Shown here: piece by piece, positions 14,653-22,087 of the stretch
Numbering within the stretch: position 1 is the stretch's first letter
Layout of the letters: each line of letters opens with the position of its first letter
Assembly: GCA_964537875.1 (NCBI GenBank)
Contig: CAZIDN010000057.1
Coordinates: 1-23,262, forward strand
Direction of reading: 5' to 3'
DNA length: 23,262 bases
Source of the DNA: JAPKZH01 sp964537875
GTDB lineage: Bacteria > Acidobacteriota > Aminicenantia > Aminicenantales > UBA4085
Notes under the pieces: model-generated
The model's database searches: none
The model's input: only the letters and a program-made list of their open reading frames with translations
What the model was told of the DNA's origin: nothing
Made by a program: the position numbers and the translations under genes

Positions 14653-15519
14653 TTACTCTCCGTAGGGAACGTATTTATCGCCCAGCGCCTTTTTCATATG
14701 GGTGTTCATGCATTCGAGGAAAGGCGGTTTTTCTCGGTCCACGAATTTGCCGACGATCATTTTGCCTTGATACCCGATGTCCAGGGTCCGGGTGTCGGCG
14801 CCGTGCCGGATCTCGGAGTTGTCGTGATAATACTTGAGAAGGTTCAGCCCGTCGCCAAGCCTGTTCCGGCGGGCGTAAAGCGTGACGCAGGGGGCGATGA
14901 CTTCGATGAACCGGAAGCCTTTTTTCTGAAAGGCCTCCTGGATGGACATCGTCACCCGGCGAATGTGGAGGCAGGTCCAGCGGGCGACATAGGTGGCGCC
15001 GCAGGCATCGGCCAGGTAGGGGAGGCTGAAAGGGTATTCGAAATTGCCGTAGGGAGCCGTGGAAAGATTAGCTCCGAGCGGCGACGTGGCCGCCACCTGG
15101 CCTCCGGTCATGGCGTAATTGAAATTGTTGACGCAGATGACCAGGATATCCATGTTGCGGCGGGCGGCATGGACAAAGTGATTGCCGCCGATCCCGACGA
15201 GGTCCCCATCCCCGCTGAAGACGACGACCTGCATCTCGGGATTGCCCAGTTTCAATCCGGTGGCGAAGGGAATGGCCCGGCCGTGGGTGGAATGGAACGA
15301 GTCCAGTTTGACATAGCCGGCCACCCGGCCCGTGCAGCCGATTCCGGAAACGACGGCGACCTTGTTGAGGTCAATCTCGCTTTTGCGGAGGGCGTCTGCG
15401 AACGACGTGACGACAACGCCGATCCCGCAGCCCGAGCACCAGATGTGCGGGAGGCGGTCCATTCTGAGGAAATCTTCTATCGGGTTCTTGGCTTCTTGGG
15501 CTTTGACGTCCTTGCTCAT
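14653..15519 (-). CDS. korB: 2-oxoacid:ferredoxin oxidoreductase beta subunit (thiamine diphosphate binding)
   Basis: This 288-residue protein carries the thiamine diphosphate motif GDGDLVGIGGNHFVHAARRN (GDGD at 103-106, with NN at 131-132) and the cluster-binding WCSGCGIGV near 28-35. HSTHGRAIPFATGLKLGNP and TGGQ also match KorB/OorB. It binds thiamine diphosphate and a [4Fe-4S] cluster and does the decarboxylation or the reverse CO2 fixation. Its ATG at 15519 overlaps the korA stop by 4 bases (ATGA), with GGAGG upstream, so A and B are translationally coupled. Its length is normal. Confidence 0.93.
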   Translation of the reverse strand: MSKDVKAQEAKNPIEDFLRMDRLPHIWCSGCGIGVVVTSFADALRKSEIDLNKVAVVSGIGCTGRVAGYVKLDSFHSTHGRAIPFATGLKLGNPEMQVVVFSGDGDLVGIGGNHFVHAARRNMDILVICVNNFNYAMTGGQVAATSPLGANLSTAPYGNFEYPFSLPYLADACGATYVARWTCLHIRRVTMSIQEAFQKKGFRFIEVIAPCVTLYARRNRLGDGLNLLKYYHDNSEIRHGADTRTLDIGYQGKMIVGKFVDREKPPFLECMNTHMKKALGDKYVPYGE

Positions 15520-16673
15520 TTCGCTGCCTCCTTGATGGCCTTGAGGATATCCTCGGGATCGTGGACCCAGCCGCCGCAGTGGGGGACAAGGATGGCGGGT
15601 GCCTTTCCCGCCGCCGCCCGCTCCACTTCGAGGACCATCTGTCCGTAGTTGATCTCCGGCACGACGAAGGCTTTGACCTTCTGGGCCAGCGCTTTGATCC
15701 GCTTTTCGGGAAAGGGCCAGACCGTGATCAGCCTTAAAGTTCCGACCTTGATACCGGCCTTGCGGGCCAATTGGACGGCCCTGTAGGCGACACGGGATGT
15801 AATACCGTAAGAGACGACCACGACTTCGGCATGGTCGGTCTGGTCTTCTTCGAATTTTATGATCTTATCGGCGTTCTGAGTGATTTTATCGTTGAGATGT
15901 CGGACGACCCAATCCTGGCATTCGGCATTGATCACGGGGTAGCCGCGTTCATCGTGCGTCAGGCCCGTCGTGTGGAAGCGGTATCCGTCACCCGCTTTGA
16001 CCATGAACGGAATCATGTCCTTATCGGGCTTGTAGGGAAGGTATTTCTCCTTAGGGCCTTCGTACCACTTTCTCTCGACCACTTCGATCTTGTCGGCCGG
16101 CGGGATGACGACTTTCTCATGCATGTGCCCTACGCACTCATCCGTCATGACGAACGTCGGAACCCGGTAGGTCTCCGAAAGGTTAAAGGCCTGGATGGTG
16201 AGGTCAAAGCATTCCTGGGGCGAGTCGGGGGAGAGGGCGATGATCTTGTAATCGCCGTGCGAACCCCATCGGACCTGCATCATATCTTGCTGGCCGACCA
16301 GGGTGGGAAGACCCGTCGAAGGGCCGCCTCTCTGGACATTCGCGATCACGATGGGCGTTTCCATCATGGCCGCCAAGCCGATGTTCTCCATCATCAAGGA
16401 AAAACCCGGTCCCGAAGTCACGGTCATGGCTTTTTTCCCGGCCCAGGAGGCGCCGATGAGGGCCGTCACGGAAGCGATCTCGTCTTCCATCTGGATGAAA
16501 ACGCCTCCCACAAAGGGGATTCGTTCGGCGAACCGCTCGGCGGTTTCCGTGGATGGGGTGATCGGGTAGCCGGCAAAGAAGCGGCAGCCGGCGGCCAGCG
16601 CTCCTTCAGCGATGGCAAAGTCGCCATCGAGGTAATGGGCTCCGGTCAAGACTCCTTTAGGGTCGACTTTCAC
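15516..16673 (-). CDS. korA: 2-oxoacid:ferredoxin oxidoreductase alpha subunit
   Basis: From the GTG at 16673 it has about 385 residues, the normal KorA length. Motifs include GDFAIAEGALAAGCRFFAGYPITPSTE, FIQMEDEIASVTALIGASWAGKKAMTVTSGPGFSLMMENIGLA and NVQRGGPSTGLPTLVGQQD, all typical of KorA/OorA. The C-terminal half (VVVSYGITSRVAYRAV, GTLRLITVWPFP) is the transketolase C-like domain. The longer frame from an ATG at 16784 lies inside korD in another phase and adds a Ser/Arg-rich head, so it is rejected. GTG at 16682 is an alternative; I prefer 16673 because AAGAAGG stands 8 bases upstream. It overlaps korD by 17 bases. Confidence 0.92.
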   Translation of the reverse strand: MKVDPKGVLTGAHYLDGDFAIAEGALAAGCRFFAGYPITPSTETAERFAERIPFVGGVFIQMEDEIASVTALIGASWAGKKAMTVTSGPGFSLMMENIGLAAMMETPIVIANVQRGGPSTGLPTLVGQQDMMQVRWGSHGDYKIIALSPDSPQECFDLTIQAFNLSETYRVPTFVMTDECVGHMHEKVVIPPADKIEVVERKWYEGPKEKYLPYKPDKDMIPFMVKAGDGYRFHTTGLTHDERGYPVINAECQDWVVRHLNDKITQNADKIIKFEEDQTDHAEVVVVSYGITSRVAYRAVQLARKAGIKVGTLRLITVWPFPEKRIKALAQKVKAFVVPEINYGQMVLEVERAAAGKAPAILVPHCGGWVHDPEDILKAIKEAAK

Positions 16674-16947
16674 TTTTTTCACCTTCTTCCTCCTCGTCTT
16701 CCTTAAGGGTGACAAATAGGGCAAACTCGGGACAGATCGCTTCACAGAGCTGGCAGTAACAGCAGTTGGGCTCGTCCTTGACATGCGGCGGGTGATAGCC
16801 CTTCTGGTTATATTCTTCGGAGAGCTCCAGGACGTCGCGCGGACAGTATTCCACGCAAAATCCGCACCCCTTGCACCGGTTCTTGTCGATGTGGATCGTT
16901 CCCTTTTTAGGTTTTAGATTGCCGAAATAAATTTTTTGTTCGGCCAT
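16657..16947 (-). CDS. korD: 2-oxoacid:ferredoxin oxidoreductase delta subunit (2x[4Fe-4S] ferredoxin)
   Basis: This 96-residue ferredoxin-like protein has Cys25/28/31/35 (CKGCGFCVEYCP) and Cys62/65/68/72 (CCYCQLCEAICP), two [4Fe-4S] clusters, then an acidic C-terminus (EDEEEEGEKSESRP). It delivers electrons between the KorAB active site and free ferredoxin or, here, possibly the Hdr proteins. The ATG at 16947 overlaps the hdrB stop by one base (TAATG) with AAGGA upstream. It directly precedes korA. Confidence 0.92.
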   Translation of the reverse strand: MAEQKIYFGNLKPKKGTIHIDKNRCKGCGFCVEYCPRDVLELSEEYNQKGYHPPHVKDEPNCCYCQLCEAICPEFALFVTLKEDEEEEGEKSESRP

Positions 16948-17825
16948 TAAAGTAGTCCTTTTTGTTTTAAAACGGGCTTTGGGTCGATATAGTGGAGGTC
17001 AAGTCTCAGGGCTGACTCCGGGCAACCCAGGGATATGGCCAAAAGCTGGCTGAAGTAAAGGACCGGAATTTTTTTGAATTCGGAGTAAATCTCGGCCGCC
17101 TGCTTCTGCCGGCTGTCGAGATTGAAGGCGCAAAGCGGGCAGCTCATGGCCACGACGTCCGCTCCCTGCTTCCGGGCCGATGTCAGGATTTTATTGGTCC
17201 TTTCGGCGACGATCGAAGGATTGTCCACGGTCTGGTAGGACCCGCAACACTCGGTTTTATGCGGAAAATCGATGGATTTGGCGCCGAGCGTCGTGAACAG
17301 GTTTTCCATGACCTGAGGATTTTCGACATCATCCAGGCCGATCTCCTTGGGCCGGACCAAAAGGCAGCCGTAATAGCTGGCCACCTTAAGTCCGTTCAGC
17401 GGCTTGACGACTTTCTTGGCCAGGTTCTCGAACTTGACCTGGTCGCGCAGGATCTCGAGCAGGTGAAGGACCTTGACGTCTCCATGGTAGGAGATCTTTT
17501 CGTAGTCGATGAAATTATTGATCTTCTCCAGGCTGTCCGGGTCGCTTTTGACCTTTTCGTTGGCCCGTTTGAGCGTGTTGTAGCACATGGCGCAGGGCGT
17601 CATCACGGCGTCCGAGCCGGCTTGTTTGGTCCGGATCAGGTTGCGGATGGGAGCGACGTGGTGGATCAGGTCGTCGGTGGCCAGGGAAAAGACCGTCCCG
17701 CAGCAGTTCCAGCGGTTGATCTCCTCGACCTCGATGCCGAGAGCCTTCAGCGAGCAGAGCGTCGAATCTTCAAAGTTTTTCGCATTGGTTTTTAATGTAC
17801 AGCCAGGATAGTAACTTATTTTCAT
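16947..17825 (-). CDS. hdrB: Heterodisulfide reductase subunit B (HdrB), two CCG domains
   Basis: This 292-residue protein has two complete CCG motifs: Cys9, Cys41-Cys42, Cys78 and Cys81 (YYPGCTLK, NCCG, TPCAMC), and Cys154, Cys193-Cys194, Cys229 and Cys232 (YYGCLL, ECCGSYQ, SCPLC). In methanogen HdrB these hold two non-cubane [4Fe-4S] clusters that reduce the CoM-S-S-CoB disulfide. Bacteria lack that substrate, so the partner here is unknown: another disulfide, a protein, or onward transfer to the fumarate reductase-like pair. The ATG at 17825 is preceded by AGGGA. It lies 55 bases after hdrC and overlaps korD by one base. Its length and full ligand set argue for an active disulfide-type site. 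Confidence 0.93.
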   Translation of the reverse strand: MKISYYPGCTLKTNAKNFEDSTLCSLKALGIEVEEINRWNCCGTVFSLATDDLIHHVAPIRNLIRTKQAGSDAVMTPCAMCYNTLKRANEKVKSDPDSLEKINNFIDYEKISYHGDVKVLHLLEILRDQVKFENLAKKVVKPLNGLKVASYYGCLLVRPKEIGLDDVENPQVMENLFTTLGAKSIDFPHKTECCGSYQTVDNPSIVAERTNKILTSARKQGADVVAMSCPLCAFNLDSRQKQAAEIYSEFKKIPVLYFSQLLAISLGCPESALRLDLHYIDPKPVLKQKGLL

Positions 17826-17880
17826 TATGATGATTCCCTATTGATTGAAAATTTGGTCCGTGTCCATCCATGATTAATTC

Positions 17881-18288
17881 TTAAGATGTGTATTTCCGGA
17901 AGCTGCTGATGAGGGCGATGGGCGGAACATCTTCCTTTTCGTGATCCGTCAGCTTGGGGATCTTGACGTAATCTTTTTTCTTGCGGAGGAGGATCTGCCT
18001 TAAGGCCTCCATGACCTCGGCGATTTTGATGCCCTTGGGGCAGCGGGCGTTGCAGGTAAAGCAGGAGGCGCAGACCCAGTAGGATTTGGATTGGAGGAGC
18101 TCATCTTTCAGCCCCAGTTGGACGAACCGGATGACCTGGTTGGGGAGGATGTCCATTTCAGAGACGGCGGGACAGCCGGCCGAGCATTTACCGCACTGGT
18201 AGCAGGCGAGGATGCTCTGCCCGCTGAGCTCCTCGATTTTGGCGACGAATTGATCCCGGACTTTTTTCTGCGATATATTAACTCTCAT
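17881..18288 (-). CDS. hdrC: Heterodisulfide reductase subunit C (HdrC)
   Basis: This 135-residue protein has two [4Fe-4S] motifs: Cys29/32/35/39 (CYQCGKCSAGCP) and Cys73/76/79/83 (CASCFTCNARCP), with PNQVIRFVQLGLKDELLQS between them, typical of HdrC. It relays electrons from HdrA to HdrB. It is the first gene of the 13-gene redox operon, behind a TTGACA promoter (18365-18393). The ATG at 18288 has AAGGG about 9 bases upstream. It is slightly shorter than methanogen HdrC, and there is no membrane segment. Confidence 0.92.
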   Translation of the reverse strand: MRVNISQKKVRDQFVAKIEELSGQSILACYQCGKCSAGCPAVSEMDILPNQVIRFVQLGLKDELLQSKSYWVCASCFTCNARCPKGIKIAEVMEALRQILLRKKKDYVKIPKLTDHEKEDVPPIALISSFRKYTS

Positions 18289-18364
18289 CCAGATTTCCCT
18301 TTCTCTTTACGAGATCGTTCGGCTGTCCGGACAGCCCTGGCCAAGCATCAAAAGTAAAGGTTAC

Positions 18365-18393
18365 AGTTAAACATAATTTAAAAATCGTGTCAA
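18365..18393 (-). promoter_or_regulatory. Promoter of the hdr-kor-flx-frd operon
   Basis: On the minus strand a perfect TTGACA (18393-18388), a 17-base spacer and TTAACT (18370-18365, a weak -10) in an AT-rich stretch. The leader to the hdrC ATG would be about 70 bases. The -35 is only about 12 bases from the left arm of the inverted-repeat element starting at 18405. Confidence 0.55.
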
Positions 18394-18404
18394 GAAATTT
18401 ACCT

Positions 18405-18736
18405 CCAAATTTGCCGATAGAGAAACCCGACGGGTCCTGTCGGACACTCTTGGAAGGAAACCCTTTTGTAGGGTTTCCTTCCACTCGCTTCGCTCGCCGC
18501 CATCCTTCCAAGGATCATCTTGCGATGAATTCATGGGACAATGCTCCTTGGAGGGGTGGCAGGGCCGGCGGGTCTTCCCGCGGCTCGTTGGAGGGGGACC
18601 CTATGAAAGGGTCCTCCTCCAAGAGTGTCCGGGGGGCCCCCGAACCACGCCACCCGTCAAGGGGGATTCTTTATACTCGGTTTAATGGAAAGCCAAGCAC
18701 TTTTGGCCAATGATTTATTCCTATCGGCAAATTTGG
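18405..18736. repeat. Nested inverted-repeat (foldback, MITE-like) element
   Basis: Two perfect 16-base arms, CCAAATTTGCCGATAG (18405-18420) and its reverse complement (18721-18736), enclose a second perfect 14-base pair, CGGACACTCTTGGA (18441-18454) and its reverse complement (18618-18631). Inside are two hairpins: a perfect 12-base stem 18452-18463/18471-18482, and a 12-base stem with one G-T pair 18590-18601/18609-18620, each with a 7-base loop. There is also a near-direct repeat GCTCCTTGGAGGGG/GCTCGTTGGAGGGG (18543-18556, 18583-18596). Open frames through it are low-complexity and lack ribosome binding sites. It looks like a small non-autonomous mobile element or a long foldback RNA. No target-site duplication is clear. 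Confidence 0.7.
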
Positions 18737-18805
18737 GCACCGCCCGAAGCGATCTGGAACGAGCGGCTCCGCGCGAGCAGGGCCTGTCGGCGGTCTTAAG
18801 GATTT

Positions 18806-20983
18806 TTATGCTGCAGCTTTCGGCTTGAGGACGAGAAACAACAGGCAAAACGAGTTGGCCAAAAAGAGATATTGAAAAAGTACGGGCAGGCCGGCCAGGG
18901 GAATAAGGATGGATGAGAGGCAGACGGCGCCGAAAAACGATCCCAGAAGGTCCCATCCGTAGCCGAGCCCTGTCTGAGCTTTGTTCTTGATGAAGAGCCT
19001 ATTGGATACGATAAACAGGTCGCCTCCGAAAAGGCCCAGCAGAAGCAGCGCGGCAAAAAAGAAAATTTCTGTGGGAGCCATGGCTAACGATAATCTCAGG
19101 GCCAGGACGAGGAGCAACACGCAGAATTGAATGAAGATGACCTGAGCATAGCGGGCGGTTTTTCTCTTCGATCCCCGCCACGCGCCCAAGGCTAAACCGG
19201 CCATAAATGAAGTCAGAAGAAGGGCGATCCGTTGATAGACATATCCATAGAGGGATTGGAACCAGACGATGATCATGATTTCGCAGGCGATGGTGGTCAG
19301 CCCGAGGACGGCCAACGGGACCAAAAAGAAGCTGGATTCTTTGTGTTTCATCCTGAAGAGAATGAGCGCCAGAACAAAAAGGAGAAGCGGAACATCCAAG
19401 AGCCAGAAGAGCCGGATCCTGGCCAGAAAAGCCAGAATCCCGGATTCCAGACTCTTGAACTGGGTGCTCCACAGGACCGAGTTAAAAAAATAGCAGATGG
19501 GCGCCAAATCCGAGTTGATGTGGCCTTGTCCGGACTGAATATTCTTTTTTAACCTGTCGACTCTGATCGGGTTCAGCCTCGCCGGCAGCATTTCTGGGGT
19601 GACGAACCTTGTCCGGAGGTGGAGCGTTTTGATTCTTTGGGCAAGGTCTGCGACGTTGAGCGTCAGAGGGGAATCGGAAGCCAGGAAAATATTCGTGTCG
19701 CCGGGAACCACCTCCACCTCGGCAAAGACTTCCTTCAAGGTGACATAGAGCGTTGAAAGGAAGCCCCGGAGCTCGGGGCTGATGTAGTTTTCTGCAGACG
19801 GAACGCGGAAGGACAAAACTCCCCCTGGGTTGAGTTTGTCTTTGACTTCGCGGAAGAACTCCTGAGTGTAGAAGCGGTTGATTTGGGCCGTCGCGGGTTC
19901 CGGCAGGTTGAGGATCACCAGGTCATATTTTTGCCGAGCCCGTTCCAGGAAATGTCGGCCGTCTTCAAAGAAGATGTGGACACGGACATCTGTCAAGGCC
20001 GCTTGTCCCTCTCGGGGCAGGAATTCTCGGGAAAGCCTGATGATTTCAGGGTCGAGTTCGACGTAGTCCGCCGTCGTCTTGGGATATTTAAGAATTTCCT
20101 GAAGGCTGCCTCCGACACCCCCGCCGATGAGAAGGACCTTTCCGGCGTCCGGATTTTGTAGACAGGCGAAGTGGACAGCCTCTTCGGCCGCGGCCGGATC
20201 CGGGTAGGAATAAGCCTGGAGCCCGTTGTTATAGAGCGTCACCTGCTCGCCCGTCCGGATGACCTGGAGCTTGCCGTGCAGGCTATCCTTGCTGCGAACA
20301 AGCGTGAAAGGTTTCCAAAAAATCGTCTGGCTGGGCTCGTCAAAAAGGAACAAGCCCAGAAAGAGACAAAGAACGAGTCCCAGGGCCGGCTTTTCTCTCT
20401 TCCTTGCGAATGAAAAGAAGACGAAAACCGCGGCCAACGAGCCGAGCAAAGCGACGGCCCTCCAGTTGGAGAGAAACGGGACCAGCAGCAGATAGACAAG
20501 CAGACCGCCAGCGGCCGCTCCCGCGGATTCCCACAGATAGACACGGGCAATGTTCCCTTGGTCGGCGCCGACATTCAGAACGAAGATCACGCCCAGCGGA
20601 AAATTGATGAAGAAGGTCAGGATCAGAGCGAAGGTCAGCATGGGCGCCATCCCCGTCAGCTCTCCGGGCAAGGTCCCGAGAAGAAAGCGCGAGAAGCGCA
20701 GGGCCAGGAAACAGAACGGCGAAATCCCCAGGACCGCGTAGTACAGCCGGACGAAGTGGCGTTTGGGCAGAGGATATTTAGAAGCCAGGATGCTTCCCAG
20801 GCCGCCCCATAGCAGCCAGGCGGCCAAGACGAACCCGAAGGTCATCTCGTTCCCGTAGAAATGGGCGGAAAATTCCCTGGCCAGAAAAACCTGGAACGAC
20901 GTCGCCAGAAATCCCAGAAGAAAGGCGGGGGATAAAAATCTCAGGACCAGATTCCCGGAATCCGAGTTTGGCAGAATTTGCAC
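18806..20983 (-). CDS. Membrane protein with central spermidine-synthase-like domain
   Basis: This 725-residue protein has about six or seven N-terminal membrane helices (residues 15-215), a soluble spermidine-synthase-like domain (about 235-470) and about six or seven C-terminal helices (about 510-725). The soluble part has the nucleotide motif KVLLIGGGVGGSLQEIL (282-298), acidic VELDPEII (308-315) and FEDGRHFL (339-346). At the position of the catalytic Asp of polyamine synthases (DSSDP) it reads ILNLPEPAT, with Asn359, so true spermidine synthase activity is doubtful. Such fusions are often annotated as fused MFS/spermidine synthase, with unknown function. The start is a GTG at 20983 inside the end of the radical SAM gene (43-base overlap), with GGGAGG 3 bases upstream, which is rather close. 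Confidence 0.85.
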   Translation of the reverse strand: MQILPNSDSGNLVLRFLSPAFLLGFLATSFQVFLAREFSAHFYGNEMTFGFVLAAWLLWGGLGSILASKYPLPKRHFVRLYYAVLGISPFCFLALRFSRFLLGTLPGELTGMAPMLTFALILTFFINFPLGVIFVLNVGADQGNIARVYLWESAGAAAGGLLVYLLLVPFLSNWRAVALLGSLAAVFVFFSFARKREKPALGLVLCLFLGLFLFDEPSQTIFWKPFTLVRSKDSLHGKLQVIRTGEQVTLYNNGLQAYSYPDPAAAEEAVHFACLQNPDAGKVLLIGGGVGGSLQEILKYPKTTADYVELDPEIIRLSREFLPREGQAALTDVRVHIFFEDGRHFLERARQKYDLVILNLPEPATAQINRFYTQEFFREVKDKLNPGGVLSFRVPSAENYISPELRGFLSTLYVTLKEVFAEVEVVPGDTNIFLASDSPLTLNVADLAQRIKTLHLRTRFVTPEMLPARLNPIRVDRLKKNIQSGQGHINSDLAPICYFFNSVLWSTQFKSLESGILAFLARIRLFWLLDVPLLLFVLALILFRMKHKESSFFLVPLAVLGLTTIACEIMIIVWFQSLYGYVYQRIALLLTSFMAGLALGAWRGSKRKTARYAQVIFIQFCVLLLVLALRLSLAMAPTEIFFFAALLLLGLFGGDLFIVSNRLFIKNKAQTGLGYGWDLLGSFFGAVCLSSILIPLAGLPVLFQYLFLANSFCLLFLVLKPKAAA

Positions 20984-22062
20984 AGGCCTCCCTTCAGCTC
21001 GATCCTTTTGATCTCAAAGCCGAACCGCTGGATGATGATTTTTTTACAGTTCGGACAGTACGTATTCTCGCCCTCGTGTCCGGGCACATTTCCCAAATAC
21101 ACATAGTGCAGACCCTCTTGGATGGCTGTCTGCCGCAATTTTTCGAGCGTCGACACCGGCGTCGGAGGCAGGTTCTTGATCAGATACATGGGGTGAAATT
21201 GGCTGAAGTGAAGCGGCGTATCGGGGCCGATCTCCTTCAGGATCCATTGGGCCATTTTCCGGGCTTGACCGGGGTCATCGTTCAATGTGGGAATGACAAG
21301 ATAGACGATTTCAAGCCAGCGCTTGCTCCGGCCGATCATTCGAATGGCGTCGAGCACGGGCTGAAGCTCGCCGCGGACATAGGCCGTGTAAAAATCCTGA
21401 TTAAACGCTTTGAGATCGACCTTGATGGCATCGACGACTTTGATCAGTGCTTCCAACGGCTCCGGGCTGATGTGGCCGCCCGTGACGACGACATTCCGGA
21501 GGCCCTTCCGGCGGGCCTCGATCGACGTGTCGTACATATATTCATAATAGACGACCGGCTCGGAGTAGGTATACGCGATCGAGGGGCAGCGATATTTCAG
21601 CGCGGCTTCGGCGACGGCCTGAGGCGGCAGGTCGAAATGGTTGACCTGTTCGGGCCTGACCTGGGAGATTTCCCAGTTCTGGCAGAACTTGCAGTTCACG
21701 TTGCAGCCGGCCGTGGCGATGGACAGGGCCTGGGTCTGCGGCAGGACGTGGAAGAAGGGCTTTTTCTCGATGGGATCGACATTCATCGTGCAGGCTTTGC
21801 CGTAGACGAGCGTGTAGTAAGTGCCCCCGTCGTTTTGCCGGACGCCGCAATATCCCCGTTCCTTATCGCCCAGCTTGCACTTCCGCGGGCAGAGGAGGCA
21901 TTCGATCTCCCTGTCGGGAAGCTTCTTGTAGTAACGGGCCTCGACGCGGGACAGGTTGGCCGTCTGGCCGAAGGCGTACAAATTCTGCAAGGCGGTTCCG
22001 AGATTGGCGCGGAGAGCCAGGCCTCCGCCCGCCGTGGTTTGAATGAAACGCCGTCTTTTCAT
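20941..22062 (-). CDS. Radical SAM protein, AmmeMemoRadiSam/PflA-like, with Tat-type leader
   Basis: This 373-residue protein begins with MKRRRFIQTTAGGGLAL, a twin-arginine-like leader. A Cys-rich segment follows (Cys55/58/62/72, CLLCPRKCKLGDKERGYCG), then the radical SAM motif CNVNCKFC (Cys120/124/127) preceded by LSIATAG. AYTYSEPVVYYEYM, VVTGGHISPEPL and DAIKVDLKAFNQDFYTAYVRG match the AmmeMemoRadiSam radical SAM (TIGR04337-type) and PflA relatives. The end has two CxxC knuckles (CPNC and CKFC), rubredoxin-like and probably metal-binding. The reaction is unknown; relatives are glycyl-radical activators or methylators. The ATG at 22062 has AAGGA upstream and follows the DUF362 gene by 25 bases. 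The partners Memo and AMMECR1 are not in the window. Confidence 0.88.
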   Translation of the reverse strand: MKRRRFIQTTAGGGLALRANLGTALQNLYAFGQTANLSRVEARYYKKLPDREIECLLCPRKCKLGDKERGYCGVRQNDGGTYYTLVYGKACTMNVDPIEKKPFFHVLPQTQALSIATAGCNVNCKFCQNWEISQVRPEQVNHFDLPPQAVAEAALKYRCPSIAYTYSEPVVYYEYMYDTSIEARRKGLRNVVVTGGHISPEPLEALIKVVDAIKVDLKAFNQDFYTAYVRGELQPVLDAIRMIGRSKRWLEIVYLVIPTLNDDPGQARKMAQWILKEIGPDTPLHFSQFHPMYLIKNLPPTPVSTLEKLRQTAIQEGLHYVYLGNVPGHEGENTYCPNCKKIIIQRFGFEIKRIELKGGLCKFCQTRIPGIWS

Positions 22063-22087
22063 GGCATCCTTTTTGTGATCCTTATGA

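Noticed and set aside
15516..16784. Extended korA start at 16784
   Set aside because: The added 37 residues come from korD read in another phase; GTG at 16673 with AAGAAGG fits the family N-terminus.
18278..18828. Short open frames on both strands through the inverted-repeat element
   Set aside because: They are low-complexity Gly/Arg/Ser/Pro translations of the repeats without ribosome binding sites.
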